A stretch of DNA of 64,000 nucleotides from CAZDIO01 sp964505555 (GCA_964505555.1 CAZDIO010000117.1:24897-88896), one strand, 5' to 3'. Counted from the stretch's first letter, positions 1 through 9,402 are shown. Notes: a model not told the origin generated them from the sequence alone. Program-made: numbers and translations.

Positions 1-1245
1 ACAACTGGCCCTCCGAAGGGAGTCATTCAATCTCATGGAAACCACCTTGCAAATATTGATCAATCAACAAAAACGGGCCTCTTTGCGCTCAATGGCGATA
101 TCTTCTTGTTTCTTCCGCTTGCACATTCCTTTGCACGATTAATTGGTTATCTCGGCTTTATGACCACCACCGCACTGAAGTTCCCTGCGATTGTCGATCG
201 CGAGACTTCAAATCTTCATGCTGCATCCGTATTACGAGACCTCCGTGAAGCAAACGCTCAGGTTATTCCGACCGTCCCACGTATTCTTGAAAAGATGCTC
301 GTAGGACTTCGCCAAAAAGCCTCTTCGAGAAGCCTTGGGGGTATGTTACTTCGAACTACTCTCTCTGTCGCAAAAGATCGTTATCAACAACAAAAAGAAA
401 AAAAACGCCCTCATCTAAAATCGTCCATACTCTTCCTCCTCACCACTCCACTTCGAAGAAAAATTCAACACAGCCTTTTTGGAAAACGTTTCTCACATAT
501 CGTCTCCGGGGGTGCAAAATTGCCGGTGGAAGTAACTGAGTCTTTTGATGCATTAGGAATTACCATTTATGAAGGGTATGGCTTAACAGAAACGTGTGTC
601 GCTACAAATGTTAACCGAATTAATAAAAACAAAATTGGAAGTGTTGGTCCCGCTCTTCAGGGGATTGAATTAAAAATCTCAAGCGACGGTGAAATTTTAT
701 TTCGCGGCCCAAACATCACTCGAGGCTACCTCAATAGACCACTTGCCACAGACGCACAGTGGGATACAGCAGGGTGGTTTCATACCGGAGATCTCGGTCG
801 ATTAGACGAAGATGGATATCTCTATATTACTGGAAGAAAAAAAGAGCTAATCGTTACCGCAGGGGGTAAAAAAATAGCCCCACAGCCAATTGAGGAACAA
901 CTACAAGCATCTCCCTATATCTCTCACGCCCTTGTTTATGGAGAGGGTCGACCGTATTGTATTGCGTTACTCTCCTTGGAAAAGGAATCATTAAAAAGTC
1001 GGCTTTCTTCTTTAAGCGGAGAGATCGGTTCTCACCCTGAAGTTCTAAAGATCATCGAAAATGAGATAGAGAAGGTAAACGCTCACCTCTCGCGATTTGA
1101 ATCGATTAAAACTTTTCGAGTTATTCCCTTTGAACTGACTGTAGAAAATGGGTTCCTTACCCCTACTTTTAAAGTTAAGCGCGGGCTTGTTTTTGAGAGT
1201 TTTAAAGATCTCATTGAATCCGCCTATCATAAAACACAGAATTAG
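1..1245 (+). CDS. AMP-forming long-chain acyl-CoA synthetase, 5' end outside window
   Basis: The frame is open from the first base, so the gene starts upstream; 414 codons are present. It activates a fatty acid as acyl-AMP and transfers it to CoA (ANL superfamily, FadD-like). The fragment opens inside the P-loop signature (TTGPPKGVIQSHGNH), followed by YEGYGLTET (A5-type motif, about residue 191), GWFHTGDLGRLDEDGYL with the ATP-binding Asp, and GRKKELIVTAGGKKIAP near the hinge. The C-terminal lid domain is complete. Family members run about 600 residues, so roughly the first third is missing. Substrate chain length cannot be read from sequence. It lies upstream of glnA, which appears to have its own promoter. 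Confidence 0.93.
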   Translation, partial: TTGPPKGVIQSHGNHLANIDQSTKTGLFALNGDIFLFLPLAHSFARLIGYLGFMTTTALKFPAIVDRETSNLHAASVLRDLREANAQVIPTVPRILEKMLVGLRQKASSRSLGGMLLRTTLSVAKDRYQQQKEKKRPHLKSSILFLLTTPLRRKIQHSLFGKRFSHIVSGGAKLPVEVTESFDALGITIYEGYGLTETCVATNVNRINKNKIGSVGPALQGIELKISSDGEILFRGPNITRGYLNRPLATDAQWDTAGWFHTGDLGRLDEDGYLYITGRKKELIVTAGGKKIAPQPIEEQLQASPYISHALVYGEGRPYCIALLSLEKESLKSRLSSLSGEIGSHPEVLKIIENEIEKVNAHLSRFESIKTFRVIPFELTVENGFLTPTFKVKRGLVFESFKDLIESAYHKTQN

Positions 1246-1308
1246 ACTTATTTTGTTGCATTTAATGTTAAGTTTAAGTATTTTTACCCTTATTCCGAAT
1301 CTTTTTGA

Positions 1309-1314
1309 TATAAT
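1309..1314 (+). promoter_or_regulatory. Candidate -10 box upstream of glnA
   Basis: A perfect TATAAT lies 33 bases before the glnA start in a very AT-rich stretch. No convincing -35 box sits 16-18 bases upstream; TTTACC at 1283-1288 is the nearest weak match, with a 20-base spacer. A good Shine-Dalgarno (AAGGA at 1334-1338) precedes the ATG at 1348. Confidence 0.45.
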
Positions 1315-1347
1315 ATACGTAACAATTAATTAAAAGGACCGCCCGCC

Positions 1348-2781
1348 ATGGAATTAAGACAGTTCCTTGAAATACCATACGATGAGCTCGAAAAGATTAA
1401 CCTCGAAGCCAAAGAAAAAGTTAAACGACGAACTTCAGATTCAAGCCTAAAAGATTACTACGTAAAATATCTCGCCGATGAAAAGCGGCTCAAAGCAGTC
1501 ACGGTTTGCTTTACTGATATTGAAGGTCGATTTCATATGCTCGATTACGACAAGAAATTTCTTGTTAAATCATTTGATAATCTCACCTTTGATGGTTCCT
1601 CAATACGTGGTTTTTCACAGGTTAGTGAGTCCGATCTCCGACTAGAAGTAGATTGGGGGTCTTTTCGGTGGCTTCCAAGCGATGTTTTTGGACCGGGGAA
1701 GGTAATTGTTTTTGCACTTATTCGCGATCGCGATGGTAGTCTCTATCCTTCCGACATGCGAGCGATGTTAAAAAATTACACGGACGAACTCTTTGCAAAA
1801 AAAGGAATCACCTCAAATATCTCCGTTGAGTGCGAGGGCTTTCTCTTTGAAGGATTAAATGCTGAACAGCATTATAATTCAAGAGATGGCTTTTCCCTCG
1901 TCTCCAGCGGGGGATACTTTAACTCGCTTCCAAAAGATCCTTTAAAACTCTTTATTGACGCTTTTGCAGAAGCACAAAGAGCGCTCGGTTTTGAAAATGA
2001 AAAGGATCACCCGGAAGTTGCCCCATCGCAGTTTGAATTAAACTATACGTATTGCGATGCGCTTCTTGCTGCCGATCAACTTCAACTTTACAAATTAGTC
2101 GCTCGGCAGGTAGCTGCAAACATGGGGGTAACCGCGTCATTTCTTCCAAAACCAATCGCGGGCATCAATGGAAGTGGGATGCATTGCAATATGTCACTTT
2201 CAAAAGATGGGAAAAATCTATTCTTTGATCAGCAAGGTGATGATGGACTCTCTTCAACGGCGTGGAACTTCATTGACCGGTTACTCCATAGCGCAAATGA
2301 TATCTGCTTAATAATGAATAGTAGTGTCAATGCGTATCGTCGGCTCGATCCGCACTTTGAAGCACCAAATCAGATTCGCTCTTCTGCCGTGGACCGCACC
2401 TCGATGATTCGTGTCCCACTGGCAAATGAAAAATCAGCACGAATTGAGGTGCGCACCGTGGCTCCTGATTCAAATCCCTATCTGACTTTTTTAACATTAC
2501 TCAGAACCGGCCTTGATGGGCCAGTCAGTACGGCAGATCCTTCTGAAAACCGTAGGACGAGAACCCGCATCTTGCCAGATAACATCTACGACGCCATTCG
2601 CTTGATGAAAGGCAGTGAGTGGGTATCTGAATTACTTGGAGCAGAATGTGTGGAGAAGTTTCTCCAAAGAAAAACCGCCTCTGCAAACCGCTGCCCAAAA
2701 GAACTAGGGAGTATTGTAAAAACAAGTGAGATCTTGTTTCACCATGAGGTGACAAACCAATATTTGTGGAATCATTTTTAG
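1348..2781 (+). CDS. glnA: Glutamine synthetase, type I
   Basis: Makes glutamine from glutamate, ammonia and ATP in the cytosol. The 477-residue product has the usual GSI length. It shows FTDIEGRFH in the N-terminal beta-grasp domain, FDGSSIRGF, metal and substrate ligands in SVECEGFLFEG, EVAPSQFELNY, the NGSGMHCNMS segment, NAYRRLDP, and ARIEVRTVAPDSNPYL. An adenylylation-type Tyr (NIYDAI, about residue 415) occurs roughly where GSI-beta enzymes carry it, but the surrounding sequence differs from the E. coli site, so regulation by GlnE is uncertain. AAGGA ten bases before the ATG supports the start. It appears monocistronic, followed by a strong hairpin terminator. Confidence 0.95.
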   Translation: MELRQFLEIPYDELEKINLEAKEKVKRRTSDSSLKDYYVKYLADEKRLKAVTVCFTDIEGRFHMLDYDKKFLVKSFDNLTFDGSSIRGFSQVSESDLRLEVDWGSFRWLPSDVFGPGKVIVFALIRDRDGSLYPSDMRAMLKNYTDELFAKKGITSNISVECEGFLFEGLNAEQHYNSRDGFSLVSSGGYFNSLPKDPLKLFIDAFAEAQRALGFENEKDHPEVAPSQFELNYTYCDALLAADQLQLYKLVARQVAANMGVTASFLPKPIAGINGSGMHCNMSLSKDGKNLFFDQQGDDGLSSTAWNFIDRLLHSANDICLIMNSSVNAYRRLDPHFEAPNQIRSSAVDRTSMIRVPLANEKSARIEVRTVAPDSNPYLTFLTLLRTGLDGPVSTADPSENRRTRTRILPDNIYDAIRLMKGSEWVSELLGAECVEKFLQRKTASANRCPKELGSIVKTSEILFHHEVTNQYLWNHF

Positions 2782-2815
2782 TACTCTCACCGCACCTTTA
2801 GAATCGGGGGAAGGA

Positions 2816-2865
2816 TTTTTAACGCAGAGGGGGAATATTAATCTCTTTACCCCTGCGTTAAAAAA
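2816..2865 (+). terminator. Hairpin terminator after glnA
   Basis: Arms TTTTTAACGCA and TGCGTTAAAAA pair over 11 bases and are continued by GGGG/CCCC after a two-base bulge. A-rich and T-rich flanks on both sides make it potentially bidirectional. It separates glnA from the kinase gene. Confidence 0.7.
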
Positions 2866-2987
2866 CACTTACATTTGAACTGCTTACCCCCTCAAAAACA
2901 AGCCCACCACCCCCCACACCCCCCTCAAGAAACACTCCTAGGTAGTCGATTTCCTTATTGAAAACTAAAACGTGCAAAATCTTAACG

Positions 2988-5129
2988 ATGGACTCACCTA
3001 CAAAAAACGATATTTTTTACCTTGAGCCAGGATCGCTCATTAATCAGCGATACGAAGTCGTTCGCACCCTTGGTGCGGGGGGGATGGGGACCGTGGTGCA
3101 GGTCATTGACCGCTCACTAGAAAACGAAGTTATCGCCTTAAAGATTCTTAACCCGAGTCTTGTCAGCGAACAGGTGACGTTTGCTCGATTTCGAAATGAA
3201 GTGCTCATCGCCAGACAACTGACCCACCCCAGCATCGTTCGCACCTACGATTTTGGAAAAACCGAACAAGGGTATTTCTATATCTCCATGGAGTATGTCG
3301 AGGGAAAGAGCTTACACCGAAAAATTTATGAGCGGGGCGGAAACAAACTAACCTTTGATGAGATCATCTCAATCCTTCTTCACGTTCTTGAAGCACTCTC
3401 CTACGCACATAAGAAAAACGTCATTCATCGTGACATCAAACCAGACAATATCCTTCTTTCAGAAACGGGAGAGGTAAAGGTAAGCGATTTTGGTCTCGCA
3501 AGAACAAACTCTCTTGATAAGGGACTTACAGCGACTGGGGAAACCGTAGGCACACCAGCGTACATGGCTCCGGAGCAGATTCGGAGCGAACCTATTGATG
3601 GGCGGGTTGATATCTATGCCTTGGGAGTAACCGCCTATGAGATGGTGGTTAGAAGGAGGCCATTTGTTGCTGAAGCGTGGTTTGATCTCGCCACGAAACA
3701 TCTTACCGAACCGTTTCCTACTTTTAATGAAGAGATCGAGGGTATTCCCTCCTGGTATGAATCTTTTATCCTTACGTGTACCCAAAAAAACAGAGAGGAT
3801 AGATTTTCCTCCGCAGAGGAAGCACTCAAAGTCCTAGAAAGCCACGTTCAAAACCCATCAAAAGCAGAAGTTCAATACGAACGAAGAAAACCGCTGATTT
3901 TATCCTTCTATACTTCGCAAACAGAAAGAGGAAAAAAGCTCTATAGAAAACTCCTCCTCTCCTGCCTCTTTCTTCTTTCGGCATTATCGTTTCTTGTTTT
4001 TTCTCGGTACCATCAAGGCTTCCACAATGCTTTAGCCAGTATATTGCTAAAGGCGGAAAGCGCGGTGGGATTTTACTTCTCTCCGCTAAAGAAATTAATC
4101 GGAACTGATCTCGTTTTAAACGAAAGTGCGTGGTTTCAACACATCGAAAACAATCATCTCAATGAAACCGCAGTTCTTCTTGAGGCGGGGATGAATCCAA
4201 ATATCGAAGATGCACAAGGCCGATCGGCACTCCACCTGGTAGCAGAAAATAGTTTTAGCGACCTTGCGCTTTTGCTGCTCTCATACCAAGCAAATCCAAA
4301 CGTCATCGACCGAGATGAAATGACTCCGCTGATGCACTCAAGTAAGCGCGGGAATACCTCTCTCGTCTATGCGCTTCTTGCAAATGGAGCCTATGTAAAC
4401 GCACGGGATAAAAGTGGAAGTACCGCGTTAATCTACGCCTCAATTTCAGGAAATGTGAGTGTGCTTCAAGCCCTTCTTGACCGCGGAGCGTATGTAAACG
4501 TTCGTGATAATAACGGAAAGAGCGCTCTCATTCACGCCGCAGAGCGTGGCGCACGAGCGGTTATTCAGGTACTTCTTGATAAGAATGCAGATGTTAACAT
4601 TAAAGACAATGAGGGGAATACCTCGTTAATGATGGCTGCAAAAAGTCGTGATCTTGATCTTGTCCAACCACTTCTCCAAGCAGGAGCTGATGTTGAACTT
4701 ACCAATAATGAAGGAAAAAATGTTTTTAATTTCATAAATAAGTTAAACGATACCGCCCTCTATGAGATTCTCGCTGCTGCAAAACCAAGCGTCGTCGTTT
4801 CTGAAGAAGATCCGATCCCCAATATTACTCCACAACGAGAACTCATTCGAAAAACCAGGCTACGGGTAAAAGGAGAGCCTACCGGGGTCTGGGAATTTAG
4901 CCGCACCCGGACACTTAAAGAGATTACCGTGCAGGTGCGAAATGATGGAGAGGAAGTAGCAAAAGAAATTACCGTAACGGCAAAAATTCCAGATGGGAAA
5001 GAATTTAAACTCACCGGACCTTCAGAGCTGAAACCCCGAGAGATTCAGCCCTATACTATTCAAATAGACGAAATTGTCTTTCGTTACGGAAAAATAACCG
5101 TAGATATGAAATGCGAAAATTGCTTTTAA
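2988..5129 (+). CDS. Transmembrane Ser/Thr protein kinase with ankyrin repeats
   Basis: PknB/Hanks-type kinase domain at about residues 20-290: Gly-rich loop GAGGMG (29-34), Lys52 in IALKIL, HRDIKPDN (147-154), DFG (167-169) and APEQ (194-197), all catalytic residues intact. A single hydrophobic helix at about 320-342 follows. The distal part holds about seven ankyrin repeats (about 385-610), such as GRSALHLVAE and GSTALIYASISGN, and a C-terminal beta-rich domain resembling NEW3/CARDB modules. With the kinase cytoplasmic, ankyrins and beta domain would be outside the inner membrane, so this is likely a sensor. A TTG codon at 2958 would add ten residues; the ATG at 2988 is preferred, although neither has a strong Shine-Dalgarno. 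The 3' end overlaps the TadE-like gene by 19 bases. Confidence 0.88.
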   Translation: MDSPTKNDIFYLEPGSLINQRYEVVRTLGAGGMGTVVQVIDRSLENEVIALKILNPSLVSEQVTFARFRNEVLIARQLTHPSIVRTYDFGKTEQGYFYISMEYVEGKSLHRKIYERGGNKLTFDEIISILLHVLEALSYAHKKNVIHRDIKPDNILLSETGEVKVSDFGLARTNSLDKGLTATGETVGTPAYMAPEQIRSEPIDGRVDIYALGVTAYEMVVRRRPFVAEAWFDLATKHLTEPFPTFNEEIEGIPSWYESFILTCTQKNREDRFSSAEEALKVLESHVQNPSKAEVQYERRKPLILSFYTSQTERGKKLYRKLLLSCLFLLSALSFLVFSRYHQGFHNALASILLKAESAVGFYFSPLKKLIGTDLVLNESAWFQHIENNHLNETAVLLEAGMNPNIEDAQGRSALHLVAENSFSDLALLLLSYQANPNVIDRDEMTPLMHSSKRGNTSLVYALLANGAYVNARDKSGSTALIYASISGNVSVLQALLDRGAYVNVRDNNGKSALIHAAERGARAVIQVLLDKNADVNIKDNEGNTSLMMAAKSRDLDLVQPLLQAGADVELTNNEGKNVFNFINKLNDTALYEILAAAKPSVVVSEEDPIPNITPQRELIRKTRLRVKGEPTGVWEFSRTRTLKEITVQVRNDGEEVAKEITVTAKIPDGKEFKLTGPSELKPREIQPYTIQIDEIVFRYGKITVDMKCENCF

Positions 5130-5620
5130 CGCAGAATTTCGAAGCCAAAAACACTCGCCATCAAGCGCGGGGTATCGCGATTTTAGAGATCGTGATCATC
5201 ATTCCCCTATTAGTTTTTCTTTTTACAGCAATTTATGACCTCGGCTCAGTCCTCAATACCTACTTGAGACTCACCTCTGTTGTTCATCAAGGGGTAAGAA
5301 TGGCAACCAGGGTCAACAACCTTGATACGGGAGATTTTTCAGGACTAAGTTCTGGTCAAGCGTGTCAGAACGTCTCGCCCCCTTCAAAAACTCACTCCTC
5401 TATTCAAAACAGAGTTGAGAAATTAATTCTCCTTCTTCAACAACGACTTCCAATTACGAGTTATTGTATTGACTCTGGGCGAGTTTTTATTGTTCCAGGA
5501 AGCATTGATCCCTTACACAACACGGTGTATGTGCGAATCAATATAACGTTTCGTGGGTTTTTTCCGGGGTTTAGAAATTTACAGATCTCAACAATCGCTC
5601 GAGCGCCCTATCTCTCTTGA
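5111..5620 (+). CDS. TadE-like pseudopilin
   Basis: 169 residues. A short basic leader ends in RG, then comes a hydrophobic segment that opens AILEIVIIIPLLVF and carries the Glu typical of TadE/TadG pseudopilins (about residues 21-45), then YDLGSV and a helical stretch VVHQGVRMATR. The family consists of prepilin-peptidase-processed minor subunits of Tad (Flp) pili. Two Cys in the distal part may form a disulfide. The start overlaps the kinase gene by 19 bases, implying translational coupling. No other tad genes are adjacent, so its pilus partner genes must lie elsewhere. Confidence 0.75.
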   Translation: MRKLLLTQNFEAKNTRHQARGIAILEIVIIIPLLVFLFTAIYDLGSVLNTYLRLTSVVHQGVRMATRVNNLDTGDFSGLSSGQACQNVSPPSKTHSSIQNRVEKLILLLQQRLPITSYCIDSGRVFIVPGSIDPLHNTVYVRINITFRGFFPGFRNLQISTIARAPYLS

Positions 5621-5644
5621 AAACAAACTAATCGCTGGTGTGGG

Positions 5645-6088
5645 TTATGTTCCTGAAAACATATCAGCAAGTGCTCGACACGCATCGGTGACGGTAAATA
5701 TTCCTATAAGTTTATCGTTCTCTGCAACCAAAGCACTTCCTATCTGATTATCTGCCATGTGACGCGCAACTTCTGCAACCGGAGTATTTCGAGATACAAT
5801 ATATGGATCACTTGTATAGGCGTCTTTGACAGTAAGATTCTCTGGGGATTCTTTTAACTGAGCAAGAATAAAATTTATGTCTCGGTCGCTAATAACCCCG
5901 ATAAGTTCTCCACCACTTTTTACTGGCAGATGACGAACGACGAGCTTCTCCATGAACTCTTTTGCGACAGCAAGAGATTGGTCTAAGCCTACGGTTTGTG
6001 GCGCAGGAGTCATGAGTTTTTCAATAACGATTATTTCTGCCATTTTCCGAAATTTTTTTCCTAGAGATTCTTCTGACTTGATTTTCAT
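5645..6088 (-). CDS. Tandem CBS-domain protein
   Basis: 147 residues with two CBS motifs: about 27-80 (MTPAPQTVGLDQS ... GVISDRDI) and about 90-143 (SDPYIVSRNTPVAEVARHM ... GIFTVTD). Such stand-alone pairs bind adenosyl nucleotides and regulate partner proteins; the ligand is unknown here. It lies 2 bases downstream of the VOC gene, so the two form an operon. An internal ATG at 6043 (MAEIIVIEK) is an alternative start that would remove a charged 15-residue leader. No enzyme domain is attached. Confidence 0.85.
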   Translation of the reverse strand: MKIKSEESLGKKFRKMAEIIVIEKLMTPAPQTVGLDQSLAVAKEFMEKLVVRHLPVKSGGELIGVISDRDINFILAQLKESPENLTVKDAYTSDPYIVSRNTPVAEVARHMADNQIGSALVAENDKLIGIFTVTDACRALADMFSGT

Positions 6089-6090
6089 TG

Positions 6091-6456
6091 TTATTCTGGA
6101 GAATGAAGGGCGATCCGGTTTCCTTCGCTGTCGAGGATCACGGCTCGAAAGCCGTACTGTCCGATCTGGTGTTTTCGCTTAAGAACTTTTCCACCATTTT
6201 TTTCTACCGCGCTCAATGCGTCATCCATCCGCTCTTCTACATTTAGATACACTAGTGGACCTTCTCGGCCTGGGGCTTCGTTGTCACTTGTAAAAAGACA
6301 CGCGCCAACCTCCTCACTCCCATGTGGCAACATACCGATAGCCATTTCAGGAAACGATTCCTTCTTTACTTCCGCACCCAGCACTGCTGAATAAAATCGA
6401 ATCGCGCGATCAAGGTCGACTACAGGAATGTCGCACCAAACAATTCGATTTGCCAT
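6091..6456 (-). CDS. VOC-superfamily protein (glyoxalase/bleomycin-resistance fold)
   Basis: 121 residues, a single vicinal-oxygen-chelate module pair: CDIPVVDLDRAIRFYSAVLGA at the start and GFRAVILDSEGNRIALHSPE at the end, typical of the small subfamily related to glyoxalase I. The expected metal-ligand spacing (His/Glu) is only partly obvious, with the terminal Glu or His as candidates, so enzymatic activity is uncertain. First gene of a two-gene operon with the CBS protein. Confidence 0.85.
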   Translation of the reverse strand: MANRIVWCDIPVVDLDRAIRFYSAVLGAEVKKESFPEMAIGMLPHGSEEVGACLFTSDNEAPGREGPLVYLNVEERMDDALSAVEKNGGKVLKRKHQIGQYGFRAVILDSEGNRIALHSPE

Positions 6457-6757
6457 CTTCTCTCACTCCAAAAATACCTACGAAAGAATCTTAATGTTCC
6501 TTACTATACATGGCTTTAAGCAAACACAGCAACCCACTACTAAAGGATTGATTGTTGATGAAGAGGGCCCAAATTCTATATGTTTTAACTTAGACTTAGA
6601 CTTAGACTTCACGTCTTTAAGCCTTCTCCTTAAACTAAACTTAGCCTTGCTCTTGCACTAAGTGGAATTTAGAGCAAGTGCAAGGCTAAGTTTAGGTTAA
6701 GGAGAGGTCTAAGTGAAAGTCTAAGATAGTGTATAAAAACTTTTAGGATCTTAGACT
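6457..6757. repeat. Intergenic spacer with long composite palindrome, copy 1
   Basis: Core arms at 6626-6650 and 6680-6704 match in 24 of 25 positions (CTCCTTAAACTAAACTTAGC and onward), with a loop of 29 bases that itself holds CTCTTGCACT and AGAGCAAGTG. Outer arms (CTTAGA three times in tandem at 6589-6606, and AAGTCTAAG ending at 6725) extend the symmetry to about 6588-6725. A further CTTAGACTTCA at 6750-6760 overlaps the dapB stop. A related element lies at 43160-43293. No coding potential is seen. It could also terminate the lysine operon. Confidence 0.85.
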
Positions 6758-7567
6758 TCACCGTGAAAAGATATCTGCCATTTGGTACAAACCAGGAGGT
6801 TTTTTAACTAGCCAGGAAGCACCTTTCAGGGCCCCCTGTGCAAAGACCCTTCGATTCGTTACCCGATGAGTAAGCTCCAGTCGTTCTCCATCCCCAATAA
6901 AATAGATCGTATGCTCGCCGGTCACGTCCCCACCCCGTACGGCTTGAATACCGATCGCACGATCTTTTCGAAGGGCTTGATTTCCCTGACGAGACAACTC
7001 ACTGACTTTTTCAAAGCTCTGACCTCTTGCGTTGGCGATCGCCGCTCCTAGAGAGATTGCAGTTCCACTTGGAGCATCTTTCTTTGCACGATGATGGATC
7101 TCTACTATTTCCACATCATACTTCTCATCCAGCATACTCGATGCTTGAACGGCAAGTGCGGTCATCACCGCAATCCCGATGCTGGTGTTTGCAGTTTTAA
7201 TTACCGGGACTCGTTTTGAAAGCTCACGAAGGAGTGGTTCAAACTCTGGTCCTAGCCCTGTGGTTCCCACAAAAAGAGGGATCTGCGCTTTGGAGGCAAC
7301 TTCAATGGCGTGCTTCGTCCCTAATGGAGAGGAGAAATCAATCATTAAATCTGCTTCCGAACATTGTGCTTCCCATGCTGTCGTAATCGGACGCTCCACT
7401 CCGGGAATTAACGTCCCCAAGCAGGGATTCCCCTCATCAACAATTCCTGAAAGGATCCGCACTTTCGATATCCCCTTCTCCTGAAAGGATCTGCTCTCTG
7501 TAATAATTGCCTGTCCCATCTTACCGGTGGCACCAACGAGACAAATGTTGAGAGAGCTCTGCATCAT
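6758..7567 (-). CDS. dapB: 4-hydroxy-tetrahydrodipicolinate reductase
   Basis: Reduces 4-hydroxy-tetrahydrodipicolinate with NAD(P)H in the diaminopimelate/lysine pathway. 269 residues, normal length. N-terminal Rossmann motif VGATGKMGQ; the catalytic signature EIHHRAKKDAPSGTA at about 157-171 holds the His and Lys of the active site; GEHTIYFIGDGE and the C-terminal dimer segment follow. The start lies 2 bases after the dapA stop. Last gene of the reverse-strand lysine operon. Confidence 0.96.
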   Translation of the reverse strand: MMQSSLNICLVGATGKMGQAIITESRSFQEKGISKVRILSGIVDEGNPCLGTLIPGVERPITTAWEAQCSEADLMIDFSSPLGTKHAIEVASKAQIPLFVGTTGLGPEFEPLLRELSKRVPVIKTANTSIGIAVMTALAVQASSMLDEKYDVEIVEIHHRAKKDAPSGTAISLGAAIANARGQSFEKVSELSRQGNQALRKDRAIGIQAVRGGDVTGEHTIYFIGDGERLELTHRVTNRRVFAQGALKGASWLVKKPPGLYQMADIFSR

Positions 7568-7569
7568 CG

Positions 7570-8442
7570 TTACTGGAGTAATCCTTGAAGAGTTTTTCTT
7601 GTTTCTTCACCCACTGAAACAAGAGGAAGACGAAGTGAATCATTTGGAATACGACCAAGAATTTTTAACGCTGCCTTGGCTGGAGCTGGATTTGTTTCCT
7701 TAAAAAGAGCGCGCGTAATCGGCAAACACGCAAGTTGCGCTTTTAAAGCCTCCTGATGTGCACCTTTTTTCCAGCACTCGGTAATTGCCACCATTTCTTC
7801 AGGGATCACATTAGAGACAGCAGAGATTACTCCCTTTCCTCCAGCAGCGAGAATAAGATACGTAAGCGCATCCTCTCCTGAAAAGATCTCAAACTTATCA
7901 CCTACTTTTTCTGCAAGCGCCATTAACTTATCTGCAGAGGCGCTCGACTCTTTAATCGCAAAGATCTCTCGCACTCGTGAGAGTTTCTCAAAGGTTTCAA
8001 TAGAGATGTCTACTGAGGTTCGTCCTGGGATATTATAAACAACGATCGGCATCCCCCCCTCTTTGGCAACGGCGGAGAAGTGTTGGAAAAGTCCCTCTTG
8101 AGTTGGCTTATTATAGTAAGGAGAAACTACCAGCACCGCATCAGCGCCGAGCTCTTTTGCTGATCGAGTATATTCAATAGTTGTTTTAGTGCAATTAGTT
8201 CCGGTACCAACAACAATGGGCACTCTCTTGTTAACAAAGGAAACCACCTGCTTTACAAGCGCGATTCGCTCAGTAGCATTAAGCGTTGCTGACTCTCCCG
8301 TTGTTCCTGCAACAACAAATCCTCTGATACCTTTCTCAATCTGCCAATGAATGAGCCCCTCTAAAGCTTCATAATCAATCTCTGCCTGGGTGCCCTTAAA
8401 TGGCGTAATCAATGCTGTAATTACCCCCTCTAAGATACTCAT
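7570..8442 (-). CDS. dapA: 4-hydroxy-tetrahydrodipicolinate synthase
   Basis: Condenses pyruvate with aspartate semialdehyde, the committed step to diaminopimelate. 290 residues, (beta/alpha)8 barrel: GTTGESATL near residue 47, Tyr in SPYYNKPTQEG and YNIPGRTS (about 135), and the Schiff-base Lys in FAIKESS (about 163). A strong Shine-Dalgarno (AAGGAG) sits before the ATG. Located between dapF (43-base gap) and dapB (2-base gap) in one transcription unit. Confidence 0.97.
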   Translation of the reverse strand: MSILEGVITALITPFKGTQAEIDYEALEGLIHWQIEKGIRGFVVAGTTGESATLNATERIALVKQVVSFVNKRVPIVVGTGTNCTKTTIEYTRSAKELGADAVLVVSPYYNKPTQEGLFQHFSAVAKEGGMPIVVYNIPGRTSVDISIETFEKLSRVREIFAIKESSASADKLMALAEKVGDKFEIFSGEDALTYLILAAGGKGVISAVSNVIPEEMVAITECWKKGAHQEALKAQLACLPITRALFKETNPAPAKAALKILGRIPNDSLRLPLVSVGEETRKTLQGLLQ

Positions 8443-8485
8443 GTTCTCCTTACAATCTTTAATAAATTGCTATGCTAACAAATTT

Positions 8486-9361
8486 CTAATGGCGAAATAA
8501 ATTACTAAGCCTCACCTCACCGGTATACACTGTTTCAGCCGGTCCGATGAGTGATACCTTATCAGACTTTTCATCCCAGAGCACCTTCAGCTCCCCACCT
8601 CTCGTCGTAAGCACTACCTCTCGCTTTGAGCGTCCTGCACAAACCGAGGCAACGACAACCGCACATGCTCCCGTACCACAAGAAAGGGTCTCCCCTACCC
8701 CACGTTCCCACACTCGCATTTTCAAATGATCCGAATCGATAACTTGCACAAACTCAACATTTGTCCGCTCTGGAAAAAAAGCGTGCGTTTCAAGTTCTCC
8801 TCCCAAAGCTTGAACATTGACCTGCTCAAGATCAGCAACAAAGAGCACGCAATGAGGGTTTCCCATCCCGAGCGCATAGATGGTTTGCGTCTCTCCCAAG
8901 ACCGAAAGGGGAACGCCCAGATGTTTCCCTGGTTTTGCTGTGGGGATCTGCTTTCCTTCAAAAAGAGGGGTTCCAACCTCAACTTTTACTAGATCTCCTG
9001 AGCCATAGACATGGACCCGAACAACTCCAGCACTGGTCTCAATTTCAAACTCTCTCTGCTCAGGGCCAACAAGACCACCCTGATAAATAAACCGAGCAAG
9101 ACATCGAAGACCGTTGCCACACGTCGTTTCTGAACCATCACGGTTAAAATAGGTCATCAAGAATTCTGCGCGCATCGAGGGTCGTAAGAAGATCACCCCA
9201 TCAGCACCGATACCAAAATGTCTGTCTGTCGCATGAAGAGCAAACGAACGGAGATCAAAGGAGAATCGATGACGAGCATCGATCACAACAAAATCATTTC
9301 CTGTCGCTTGCATCTTAACAAACGAGACACTTTTCTCAGTTATGTTTTCAGCATGCGTCAT
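8486..9361 (-). CDS. dapF: Diaminopimelate epimerase
   Basis: Interconverts LL- and meso-diaminopimelate with a two-cysteine mechanism. Visible motifs: QATGNDFVVIDAR at the N-terminus, CGNGLRCLARF with the first catalytic Cys (about residue 86), GMGNPHCVLF, RTNVEFV, and GVGETLSCGTGACAVVVA with the second catalytic Cys. 291 residues, slightly longer than usual because about 15 residues precede the conserved start. AAGG before the ATG supports this start. Follows lysA by 41 bases. Confidence 0.96.
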   Translation of the reverse strand: MTHAENITEKSVSFVKMQATGNDFVVIDARHRFSFDLRSFALHATDRHFGIGADGVIFLRPSMRAEFLMTYFNRDGSETTCGNGLRCLARFIYQGGLVGPEQREFEIETSAGVVRVHVYGSGDLVKVEVGTPLFEGKQIPTAKPGKHLGVPLSVLGETQTIYALGMGNPHCVLFVADLEQVNVQALGGELETHAFFPERTNVEFVQVIDSDHLKMRVWERGVGETLSCGTGACAVVVASVCAGRSKREVVLTTRGGELKVLWDEKSDKVSLIGPAETVYTGEVRLSNLFRH

Positions 9362-9402
9362 AGCACCTTCACTTCTGTTATGGGCATTCCCTTAAGCGCT
9401 TT

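Noticed and set aside
6589..6606. CTTAGA tandem repeats as a CRISPR or VNTR
   Set aside because: Only three 6-base units and part of a palindrome arm; no spacer structure.
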